From JBFMFR01 sp040752025 (GTDB taxonomy: Bacteria > Chloroflexota > Anaerolineae > Anaerolineales > UBA4823): DNA of 64,000 bases. Numbering within the stretch: position 1 is the first letter of the stretch; the number at the start of each line of letters is the position of its first letter. A program made the position numbers and the translations under genes. Location: NCBI GenBank assembly GCA_040752025.1, contig JBFMFR010000007.1, forward strand, positions 1 to 64,000, written 5' to 3'. The notes under the pieces are model-generated. The model ran no database searches. It had not been told where the DNA came from and saw only the letters and a program-made list of their open reading frames with translations. Positions 52,265-58,885 of this stretch are shown here, one piece after another.

Positions 52265-53101
52265 ATGGGTGAAGAAGAACAAAACGAGACGAGCCTGGGG
52301 ACGCGGGAGCGCATCCTGGAGGCGGCGCGGCGCTGTTTCAGCCGGGAGGGGTACACAGGCGCCCGGGTGGCGGAGATCGCTAGGGAGGCAGGGGTCAACC
52401 CGGCGGTGATCTACCGCTATTTCGCCGGCAAGCGGGAATTGTTCGATGCGCTGGAGCAACCCGAGCTGGACTTCCCCAAGCAGGAGCACACAGCGCGGCG
52501 GGCCGAGATCGCACAGGCGGCGGCGCAGGTCTTCAGCCAGAAGGGCTTCGCCGCGGCGAGCATGGATGAAATTGCGGAGCGGGCGGGGCTTTCGAAGGGC
52601 GGGCTGTACGTCTACTTCGACTCGAAGCAGGCGCTGCTGGAAGCGGCGCTGGCAGACCCGCGGGCGTTCGAGAGGATCGAGCAAATCTTCGAGGGGATGC
52701 TGGCAAAACCCGGGGGGGAGGCGCAGGCGGGGATGCGCCAGATTGCCCGGGCCTACCTGGCGATGTTCGAGCGCCCGGAGGCGGTGGAGCGGCTGCGCAT
52801 CGTGCTTTCGGAAGGGGTGCGGGATGCAGAAATCGCCAGGGCTTACCTGGAGGGCGTGGTGCAGCGCGGCTCGCAGTTGGTGGGGGGCTACCTGGAGCGC
52901 ATGGGCTATGGCCCGCAGGCGCAGCTTGCGCTGGCGGCGCAGGCGTTCTTCGGGACGCTGTTCAGTTGGGCGCTGACGCATCGCATCCTGGCGCAGCCAA
53001 CTGAGGGGCTGCCGGGCTGGCAAGAGAGCCCACAGGAGGTGGCAGACCTGGCGGTGGGTTTGTTCTTGCACGGCCTGGAAGGCCTGGCAGGAAAGGAGTG
53101 A
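52265..53101 (+). CDS. TetR-family regulator with two tandem HTH domains
   Basis: 278 residues. Residues ~12-63 form one TetR N-terminal domain (ILEAARRCFSREGY...VAEIAREAGVNPAVIYRYF) and ~76-127 a second (IAQAAAQVFSQKGF...MDEIAERAGLSKGGLYVYF). One ligand-binding C-terminal domain follows. Normal family members have a single HTH and ~200 residues. AAGGA precedes ATG 52265. It overlaps the next gene's ribosome site, so the epimerase is its likely target or partner, and the palindrome at the promoter suggests self-control. Confidence 0.88.
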   Translation: MGEEEQNETSLGTRERILEAARRCFSREGYTGARVAEIAREAGVNPAVIYRYFAGKRELFDALEQPELDFPKQEHTARRAEIAQAAAQVFSQKGFAAASMDEIAERAGLSKGGLYVYFDSKQALLEAALADPRAFERIEQIFEGMLAKPGGEAQAGMRQIARAYLAMFERPEAVERLRIVLSEGVRDAEIARAYLEGVVQRGSQLVGGYLERMGYGPQAQLALAAQAFFGTLFSWALTHRILAQPTEGLPGWQESPQEVADLAVGLFLHGLEGLAGKE

Positions 53102-53105
53102 GGCG

Positions 53106-54077
53106 ATGACGATGTTTATCACAGGCGGCACGAGCTCGATTGGGCGGGTGCTGGTCAAAAGCCTGGCGCAGGCCGGCGAGACGGCCCGGCTGCTGGTGCG
53201 CCAAAGCAGCGACCTGAGCGGGCTGGAACTGCCAGGGATCGAGTTTGTGTATGGGGACGTGTGCGACCCGCAGCCGGTGCGGGAAGGGATGCAGGGCTGC
53301 GCGCGGGTGACGCACCTGGCAGCCATCGTGGGGCACAACGTGCCCGAAGCGACCTGGTGGCAGGTGAACCGGGAGGGGACGCGCCACGTGCTGCAAGCGG
53401 CGCTGGAGCAAGGGGTGAGCAGTTTCGTGCAGGTCAGCTCGATCTCGGTGCTGGGGCCGACGCAGCCGGGCGAGATTGCCGACGAAAAGCGCCCGGTGGA
53501 CACGGCCGCCTACGTCAACCTGTACCAGAAGACCAAGCGGGCGGCGGACGAGATCGCCGGCGAGTACGCCGGGCGCGGGCTGAACGTCAAGATCGTGTAT
53601 CCCTGTTTTGGCTACGGCTGCTCGCGGGCCTCCAGCCACCCCAGTATGCAAGAGCAGACTCTGCTGCGCATGGCGGCGGGCAAGCCGGCGGCGATCCTGG
53701 GAAGCGGGAAGAACGTGCTGTGCCTGTCGTACTACCGCGACACGGTGGAGGGCATCCGCCTGGCGCACGAAGGCGGGCGCAGGGGGGAGAATTACATCCT
53801 GGGCGGCGACAACCTGACTTTCGTGGAGATCTGGGCGGCGGTGGCGAAGGTGCTGGGTAAGCGCCCGCCGCGGCGGCGCGTGCCGCTGGCGCTGCTGCGG
53901 GTGGTTTCAGAGGCCAGCCGCAGGGTGCGGGGCAGGTCGGTGTTCCCGCCGGATTTCTTCGAGATGATCGGGATGAACTGGCGCTTCAGCAGCGCCAAGG
54001 CGCAGGCGGAATTGGGCTGGCGGGCGCATGGTTTCGAGGATGGCATCCGGGAGACGTGGGAGGAGTATCAGAGGTGA
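53106..54077 (+). CDS. NAD-dependent epimerase/dehydratase family protein (extended SDR)
   Basis: 323 residues with a nucleotide-binding TGGTSSIG motif (TGxxGxxG type), DVCD, HLAAIVG and the catalytic Y-x-x-x-K in LYQKTK. It resembles the NAD-dependent epimerase, 3-beta-HSD and dihydroflavonol-reductase-like group, but the substrate is not readable. It starts 4 bases after the tetR-type stop behind AAAGGAG and is coregulated with it. Confidence 0.85.
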   Translation: MTMFITGGTSSIGRVLVKSLAQAGETARLLVRQSSDLSGLELPGIEFVYGDVCDPQPVREGMQGCARVTHLAAIVGHNVPEATWWQVNREGTRHVLQAALEQGVSSFVQVSSISVLGPTQPGEIADEKRPVDTAAYVNLYQKTKRAADEIAGEYAGRGLNVKIVYPCFGYGCSRASSHPSMQEQTLLRMAAGKPAAILGSGKNVLCLSYYRDTVEGIRLAHEGGRRGENYILGGDNLTFVEIWAAVAKVLGKRPPRRRVPLALLRVVSEASRRVRGRSVFPPDFFEMIGMNWRFSSAKAQAELGWRAHGFEDGIRETWEEYQR

Positions 54078-54085
54078 TGGAAATA

Positions 54086-54094
54086 TGGTAGAAT
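54086..54094 (+). promoter_or_regulatory. extended -10 promoter of tRNA-Ser
   Basis: TGG followed by TAGAAT (54089-54094) fits the TGn extended -10 form. No good -35 box is seen. Confidence 0.4.
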
Positions 54095-54142
54095 TTCTGT
54101 CGCCTGGTAAAACCTGCGGCTTTGCCAGGTGACGGTTTTGTT

Positions 54143-54227
54143 GGAGGGATGGCCGAGCGGCCTAAGGCGCCTGTCTTGAAAACAGGTATGGAGCAATCCA
54201 TCGTGGGTTCGAACCCCACTCCCTCCG
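54143..54227 (+). tRNA. tRNA-Ser (anticodon TGA)
   Basis: GGAGGGA (54143-54149) pairs with TCCCTCC (54220-54226), discriminator G. The anticodon loop CTTGAAA carries TGA. A long variable arm (TATGGAGCAATCCATC) is typical of serine tRNAs. CC without the final A is encoded. Confidence 0.95.
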
Positions 54228-54233
54228 CCTAAA

Positions 54234-54261
54234 AAGTTAGGGGTTAGAAATTAGAAGTTAG
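54234..54261 (+). repeat. period-7 repeat after tRNA-Ser
   Basis: Four heptamers: AAGTTAG, GGGTTAG, AAATTAG, AAGTTAG, starting 7 bases after the tRNA. Confidence 0.75.
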
Positions 54262-54313
54262 AGGGTCCCGGGATGAGCCGGGGGTTGGATGAGGCCAGCG
54301 TTGCGGAGGCAGG

Positions 54314-55645
54314 ATGAATAGGGCACGGCGTCCAAGCGGAATGATGGCTTTCATGATTGTGTGGCTCGGGCAGATCGTTTCGGTGCTGGCCTCGGGGATG
54401 AGCCATTTCGGGCTGACGATCTGGATGTACCAGCAGACGGAGAGCGCCACGGCGATGGGGCTGATGCAGGTGTTCTTCATCACGCCCTTCCTGCTGATGT
54501 CGCCGGTGGCGGGGGTGCTGGTGGATCGCTACAACCGCAAGCTGATGATGATGGTCAGCGATTTGACGGCGGTGCTGGCGACGGTGGGCATCCTGATCCT
54601 GTTTGCGACCCACCGGCTGGCGTTCTGGCACCTGTACGTGGCGGCGGTGTTGAACGGCATCGGCAATACCTTCCAGTGGCCGGCGTACTCGGCGGCGATC
54701 ACGACGATGATGCCCAAGCAGCAGTACGGGCGGGCCAACGGGCTGATGTCCCTGATGGAGGCCGGGCCGGGGGTGGTCTCGCCGCTGCTGGCCGGGGCGC
54801 TGCTGCCGGTGGTGGGGCTGACCGGGCTGCTGGCCTTCGACGTGGCGACCTTCGGGCTGGCGGTGCTGGCGCTGCTGGCGGTGCACATCCCGCAGCCAAA
54901 GCGCACGCAGGAGGGGCAGCAGGCGCAGGGCGGGATGCTCAAGGAGGCGTGGAGCGGGTTCCAATATATTTTTGCCCGCCCCAGCCTGCTGGGCCTGCAA
55001 CTGGTGTTCTTCATGGGCAACTTGTTCTCGGGGATCGGCTTCACAGTGCTGGCGCCGATGGTGCTGGCGCGCACCGGCAACGACAGCGTGATCTTCGGCT
55101 CGGTGCAGACCGCCGGAGCGGTGGGGGCGGTGATCGGCGGGGTGGTGATGAGCGCCTGGGGCGGCTTCAAGCGCAGGGTGCACGGGGTGCTGCTGGGCTG
55201 GATGCTGTTCAGCCTGCTGGGCTTCGTGCCGCTGGGGTTGGGGCGCAGCGCGGCGGCGTGGATCGCGGCGCTGTTGGTGGCAGAGATGTTCAGTCCGTTG
55301 ATCAACACTTCCAACCAGGCGATCTGGCAGGCCAAGGTGGCGCCGGATTTGCAGGGGCGGGTGTTCTCGGCGCGGCGGCTGATCGCCTGGCTGACCATGC
55401 CGGTCTCGCCGGTGATCGCCGGAACGCTGGCCGATTTCGTGCTGGAGCCGGCGATGCGCAGCGACACCTGGCTGGCGGCGACTTTCGGCGGGCTGGTGGG
55501 CAGCGGCCCGGGGGCGGGGATGAGCCTGCTGATGGTGGTGTGCGGGCTGGGGGCGGCCATGGTGGGGGTGTGCGGGTATCTCTTCCCGGCGGTGCGGGAT
55601 GCGGAGGATTTGCTGCCGGATCATGAGGAGGGAGATAGAAGTTAG
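54314..55645 (+). CDS. MFS transporter (EntS-like drug/metabolite exporter)
   Basis: 443 residues with about 12 hydrophobic helices and the MFS motif A region (GVLVDRYNRKLMMM). The N-terminus (MMAFMIVWLGQIVSVLASGMSHFGL) and overall pattern fit the MFS_3/EntS-like exporters. The substrate is unknown. GGAGG lies 4 bases before ATG 54314. The stop codon is the TAG of a heptamer in the repeat that follows, so the repeat forms the last residues. Confidence 0.88.
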   Translation: MNRARRPSGMMAFMIVWLGQIVSVLASGMSHFGLTIWMYQQTESATAMGLMQVFFITPFLLMSPVAGVLVDRYNRKLMMMVSDLTAVLATVGILILFATHRLAFWHLYVAAVLNGIGNTFQWPAYSAAITTMMPKQQYGRANGLMSLMEAGPGVVSPLLAGALLPVVGLTGLLAFDVATFGLAVLALLAVHIPQPKRTQEGQQAQGGMLKEAWSGFQYIFARPSLLGLQLVFFMGNLFSGIGFTVLAPMVLARTGNDSVIFGSVQTAGAVGAVIGGVVMSAWGGFKRRVHGVLLGWMLFSLLGFVPLGLGRSAAAWIAALLVAEMFSPLINTSNQAIWQAKVAPDLQGRVFSARRLIAWLTMPVSPVIAGTLADFVLEPAMRSDTWLAATFGGLVGSGPGAGMSLLMVVCGLGAAMVGVCGYLFPAVRDAEDLLPDHEEGDRS

Positions 55646-55673
55646 GAGATAGGAGCTAGAAGGTAGAAGTTAG
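55632..55673 (+). repeat. period-7 repeat at the end of the MFS gene
   Basis: Six heptamers: GAGATAG, AAGTTAG, GAGATAG, GAGCTAG, AAGGTAG, AAGTTAG. The second supplies the MFS stop codon. Confidence 0.8.
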
Positions 55674-55723
55674 ACGGGGTGGGCTGACAAATCAACTGCG
55701 GAGCGCTTGATCTGCGCATCTAA

Positions 55724-55800
55724 CACGGAGATCACAGAGAAGCCACGGAGTCCACGGAGTTTTGTTAAGAAACCTTCGTGTTCTTGGTGTTCTTCGTGGT
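55724..55800 (+). repeat. CACGGAG / TTCTTSGTG-rich dispersed-repeat sequence
   Basis: CACGGAG occurs three times in the first part and related TTCTT-GTGTTCTTCGTGGT units in the second. This type of sequence occurs in many environmental bacterial genomes between genes; no gene is seen in it. The whole 55674-56054 stretch holds only repeats. Confidence 0.5.
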
Positions 55801-55862
55801 GAAAGATAAAATCTGTCAGTCAATTAGGAAGGGTGGGATTGTTGGATGAGAGCAGGGGGCGG

Positions 55863-55973
55863 GTCGATGCGCTCGAACATGGTCACGGGCCAGGGGATGA
55901 AATCTGGGCGGGGACGCCCAGGCGGGGATGAAGCAAGGGCGAGTCTATGCGTTCGAATATCGTCACGGGCCAG
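55863..55973 (+). repeat. imperfect direct repeat, ~31 bp, 80 bp apart
   Basis: 55863-55893 and 55943-55973 share GTCNATGCGNTCGAANATNGTCACGGGCCAG in effect, differing at about five positions (shared tail GTCACGGGCCAG). The second copy lies inside the inverted-repeat element at 55937. Confidence 0.6.
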
Positions 55974-56023
55974 ACGAGAGGGTTGTAAGAAGGCTGGTTT
56001 TGCCAGAAGGTGCCGACTCGCCC
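55937..56023 (+). repeat. 87-bp element with 9-bp terminal inverted repeats (MITE/REP-like)
   Basis: GGGCGAGTC (55937-55945) and GACTCGCCC (56015-56023) are perfect inverted repeats, followed by CTAC. An inner CTGG-TTTTG-CCAG hairpin lies at about 55994-56006. No coding frame is evident. Confidence 0.55.
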
Positions 56024-56054
56024 CTACTTAATGCCGGCGACAGCGGCGTTGCGA

Positions 56055-56060
56055 TATAAT
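56055..56060 (+). promoter_or_regulatory. -10 box of the broken kinase gene
   Basis: Perfect TATAAT; no clear -35 box. The transcript would cross the heptamer repeat and enter the kinase fragment and the hairpin array. Confidence 0.45.
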
Positions 56061-56076
56061 GGCTGTATCCCGTTTT

Positions 56077-56104
56077 CTGTCTGCTATCTGCTGTTTGCTG
56101 AGAT
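56077..56104 (+). repeat. period-7 repeat in the leader of the kinase fragment
   Basis: CTGTCTG, CTATCTG, CTGTTTG, CTGAGAT: the reverse-strand form of the same heptamer family. Confidence 0.65.
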
Positions 56105-56125
56105 TACCTGCACCGGGGAGGCGTG

Positions 56126-56311
56126 ATGACGTTAACATCTGGAGACATTCTGCACAATCGCTACCGCATCGTCAAGCTGCTCGGGCAGGGCGGGTTCGGG
56201 GCGGTGTACCGCGCCTGGGATACCAATCTGAACGGGCCGTGCGCGGTGAAGGAGAACTTCGATACGTTGTCGGCGCAGTGCGCTTGGAGCGCACTTGGGG
56301 TATCAGGCTGA
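56126..56311 (+). pseudogene. N-terminal fragment of a Hanks-type Ser/Thr protein kinase
   Basis: From ATG 56126, behind GGGGAGG, the first ~51 residues are a clear kinase start: LTSGDILHNRYRIVKLLG, the glycine loop GQGGFGAVYRAWD and the ATP-binding Lys in CAVKEN. The match ends at SAQ, exactly where the hairpin array begins (56277), and a stop follows at 56309-56311. Nothing downstream resumes the kinase. The promoter, ribosome site and start are intact, so a short transcript that runs into the array may still be made. Confidence 0.8.
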
Positions 56312-56850
56312 GATTTGGAATCTCAGCCGTTGGCGGTCAGCGAAGGCAATCGGCGGGGCTCGTGCGGCGTGCGGGGGCGCAATTGGTGGAGGAATGCGAC
56401 CGGCCAGGAATGCAATTCCCGGCCTGCTACCCAAAACGCGCTAAAAGCGCGTTCAGGGAACGCGGCTCGGGGAGTGCGCTTGGAGCGCACTTGGGGTATC
56501 AGGCTGAGATTTGGAATCTCAGCCGTTGGCGGTCAGCGAAGGCAATCGGCGGGGCTCGTGCGGCGTGCGGGGGCGCAATCGGTGGAGGAATGCGACCGGC
56601 CAGGAATGCAATTCCCGGCCTGGCACGCGAAACGCGCTGAAGCGCGTTGGGGAAATGGATCGAGGGAGTGCGCTTGGAGCGCACTTGGGGTATCAGGCTG
56701 AGATTTGGAATCTCAGCCGTTGGCGGTCAGCGAATGCAATCGGCGGGGCTCGTGCGGCGTGCGGGGGCGCAATCGGTGGAGGAATGCGGCCAGCCAGGAA
56801 TGCAATTCCCGGCCTGCCACGCAAAACGCGCTAAAGCGCGTTGGGGAAAA
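56277..56850 (+). repeat. three tandem ~195-bp units, each with four short-loop hairpins
   Basis: Units begin at 56277, 56473 and 56667 (periods 196 and 194). Each holds, in order, AGTGCGCT-TGG-AGCGCACT; GGCTGAGATT-TGG-AATCTCAGCC; a GGCCAGGAAT/ATTCCCGGCC hairpin with loop GCA and one mismatch; and AACGCGCT/AGCGCGTT with a 2-3-base A-rich loop. The copies are nearly identical over most of their length. Differences are concentrated in the loop of hairpin 4 and the spacer after it. Open frames across the array are by-products of the repeat. No protein family is recognised. Confidence 0.9.
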
Positions 56851-56943
56851 TGGGGGTGATTTGAACGCCAGGGGCAGGTGGGGCGTAGATCATTATAGTC
56901 AGATACGTGATTTCGGAGATCAGATCAGGCAGGAGGCTGGAGG

Positions 56944-58716
56944 ATGAACGCGAGAGGCAGGTGGCTGTGGGTGTGCGTGGTGGGGTTAGTGCTGGCGGCA
57001 GGGTGTAAAGGCGGGGCGCCGGCTACGGCAGCGGTGAGGGCTACGGATACGGCTGCGGCAGCCAGCCCGGCGCCGCCGACGGCGACATTGCCGCGGCCGA
57101 CGGCAACGGAGGCGGCGATGCCAGAGGGGCAGGCGGTGAGTTTCATGACGGAGGACAGCGTCAGGCTGGTGGGGAGGTTCTACCCGGCGGCGGGGGGAAC
57201 GGCGGTGATCTTCGCTCATATGGGGTTGACGGAGCAGAGCTCGTGGCAGGAGTTCGCCGGGCTGGTCGCCAGCCGGGGCGTGCCGGCGCTGACTTTCGAC
57301 TTCCGCTGCTACGGAGATTCGGAGTGCACGGGGAGCAACACGCTGCTGCACCTGAAGGATATGCAGGCGGCGATGGCGTTCCTGGGCGGGCGCGGCTACC
57401 GCAGTGTGATGTGCGTGGGGGCCAGCCTGGGCGGGGAGGTGTGCGCCAGCACGGCGCTGCACGAGGAGCTGGCCGGGCTGGTGGTGATCGCCGGGCCGCA
57501 GCCGACGCGCATGCAGGGCAAATCGTTCCCGGAGAGCCTGGTGGACCCGGGGATGCCGAAGCTGTTCATCGTGACGGAGGGGGACCGCTACGAGCCGGTG
57601 CGCACGGCGGTGCGCGAGATGTACGACCAGTCGCCCGAGCCCAAGGCGTTGAAGGTCTTCCCCGGCGTGGCGCACGGTACGGAGCTGTTCTTCACGGAGC
57701 AGGCGGAGGCGTTCCGCCAGACGCTGCTGGATTTCATCCTGGAGGCAGCCGCGAACGGGCCGGCGGGGCCAGAGCCGACCCTGACGGCCGTGCCGACGCT
57801 GGCGCCGCTGTTCGAAGAGGCCGACCTGAAGAGCGATAAAGGGCCGGTGTACAGCCACGAGTGGTCGCCGGACGGCAAGCGCCTGGCGCTGGCGGGTTAC
57901 GAGAAAATCAAGCTGTGGAGCCTGAAGGGGCGCAAGCAGAACCTGCTGGCAGGGCACAGCAGCTACGTGTGGGGTGTGTCGTGGTCGCCGGACGGTAAGC
58001 AACTGGCGTCCGCCAGCCAGGATGGCACAGTGCGCGTGTGGGACACGCAGGCTTACACGCAGACGGCGGTGCTGGCGACGGGTTGGGCGTTCAGCGTGGA
58101 CTGGTCGCCGGACGGCAGGCAGTTGGCGGTGGGGACGCAGGCGGGGGTGTTGCAGATCTGGGACGCCGACAGCCTGGAGAAGCTGGCGGATTGGGAGAGC
58201 CCGTCGGGTTCGGCGATCATCAGCCTGGGCTGGTCGCCGGATGGAACGCAGGTGGCTTCGGGCGAGTGGAGCGGGGCGATCTATTTGTGGGAGGCGGAAA
58301 CCGGGCTGCGCACGCGCACGATCGACAATTATTCGAGCAAGCGCAGCGACACCAACGGGCTGGCCTGGTCGCCGGACGGGCGCTGGCTGGCGACGGCGCA
58401 CCAGGATGGGGTGGTGCGGATTTGGGATCCACAAAGCGGCAAGCTGGCGCGGGCGATCGACGCCCACCAGGGCTGGGCGCGCGGGGTGGCCTGGTCGCCG
58501 GACGGCAAATGGCTGGCTTCGTCGGGGGAGGACAAGCGCGCCTGCATCTGGGAGGCGCAGACCGGGCAGTGGCTGGTGGAGGTGGTGCACAATTTCCTGC
58601 CGGTGTGGAGCGTGGCCTTCTCGGCGGACGGGGTGCACTTCTCGTCGGGCAGCGGGGCGTATGAGGAGTTGCGGGTGGGGGCGACGATTGTGTGGAGGGT
58701 AGTCGGTAGACAGTAG
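56944..58716 (+). CDS. lipoprotein with alpha/beta-hydrolase domain fused to WD40 repeats
   Basis: 590 residues behind GGAGGCTGGAGG. The lipoprotein signal ends LAAGC. Residues ~65-280 are an alpha/beta hydrolase with nucleophile Ser in GASLGGE, acid Asp in TEGDRYEP and His in VAHGTELF. Residues ~300-585 hold about seven WD40-type units, each with WSPDGKxLA and a final x-W pattern (VRVWDTQ, LQIWDAD, IYLWEAE, VRIWDPQ). All catalytic residues look present, so it may be an anchored esterase or peptidase-like enzyme with a propeller for partner binding. The last five codons and the stop come from a heptamer repeat. Confidence 0.85.
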   Translation: MNARGRWLWVCVVGLVLAAGCKGGAPATAAVRATDTAAAASPAPPTATLPRPTATEAAMPEGQAVSFMTEDSVRLVGRFYPAAGGTAVIFAHMGLTEQSSWQEFAGLVASRGVPALTFDFRCYGDSECTGSNTLLHLKDMQAAMAFLGGRGYRSVMCVGASLGGEVCASTALHEELAGLVVIAGPQPTRMQGKSFPESLVDPGMPKLFIVTEGDRYEPVRTAVREMYDQSPEPKALKVFPGVAHGTELFFTEQAEAFRQTLLDFILEAAANGPAGPEPTLTAVPTLAPLFEEADLKSDKGPVYSHEWSPDGKRLALAGYEKIKLWSLKGRKQNLLAGHSSYVWGVSWSPDGKQLASASQDGTVRVWDTQAYTQTAVLATGWAFSVDWSPDGRQLAVGTQAGVLQIWDADSLEKLADWESPSGSAIISLGWSPDGTQVASGEWSGAIYLWEAETGLRTRTIDNYSSKRSDTNGLAWSPDGRWLATAHQDGVVRIWDPQSGKLARAIDAHQGWARGVAWSPDGKWLASSGEDKRACIWEAQTGQWLVEVVHNFLPVWSVAFSADGVHFSSGSGAYEELRVGATIVWRVVGRQ

Positions 58717-58796
58717 ACGGGAAAAGGGGGGAGAAGTTAGGAAGTAGAAATTAGGAGTTAGAAGGTAGAAGTTAGGAGAGAGGAGATAGAAATTAT
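58696..58796 (+). repeat. period-7 repeats between the WD40 and recombinase genes
   Basis: First block 58696-58716: AGGGTAG, TCGGTAG, ACAGTAG. Second block 58734-58796: nine heptamers from AAGTTAG to AAATTAT with consensus RARNTAG. This is the longest run in the window. The rest of 58717-58885 holds only the -10 box noted below. Confidence 0.85.
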
Positions 58797-58829
58797 GCGA
58801 TAAGAGGCAAAGCAGCGGGAAATACGCGG

Positions 58830-58835
58830 TATAAT
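58830..58835 (+). promoter_or_regulatory. -10 box of the recombinase gene
   Basis: Perfect TATAAT without a clear -35. Just downstream GGATGT (58842-58847) and ACATCC (about 58868-58873) form an inverted repeat before the ribosome site and could be an operator. Confidence 0.4.
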
Positions 58836-58885
58836 CCGAATGGATGTTCTAGTTAAATGACAAGCGGACATCCAAGGAGTTTCGG

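Noticed and set aside
50809..52398. 529-codon frame overlapping murJ on the same strand
   Set aside because: Low-complexity Arg/Pro/Ala composition; murJ in the other frame has clear family motifs.
54143..54227. tRNA-Ser as the insertion site of the island at 60.8 kb
   Set aside because: No copy of the tRNA 3' end is seen near the island start, and six kilobases of ordinary genes lie between.
54251..55626. Long frames on both strands over the MFS gene
   Set aside because: By-products of high GC third positions; only the MFS frame has membrane-helix structure.
56277..56850. CRISPR array
   Set aside because: Units are ~195 bp and nearly identical throughout, with no short repeats separated by unique spacers. 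No cas gene is present.
56315..56947. Protein-like frames with internal repeats over the hairpin array
   Set aside because: The protein repeats only mirror the DNA repeats, two frames are equally open, and stems rather than codons are preserved.
56986..58638. 550-codon frame antisense to the hydrolase-WD40 gene
   Set aside because: Arg/His/Pro-rich shadow; the sense frame has regular WD40 units.
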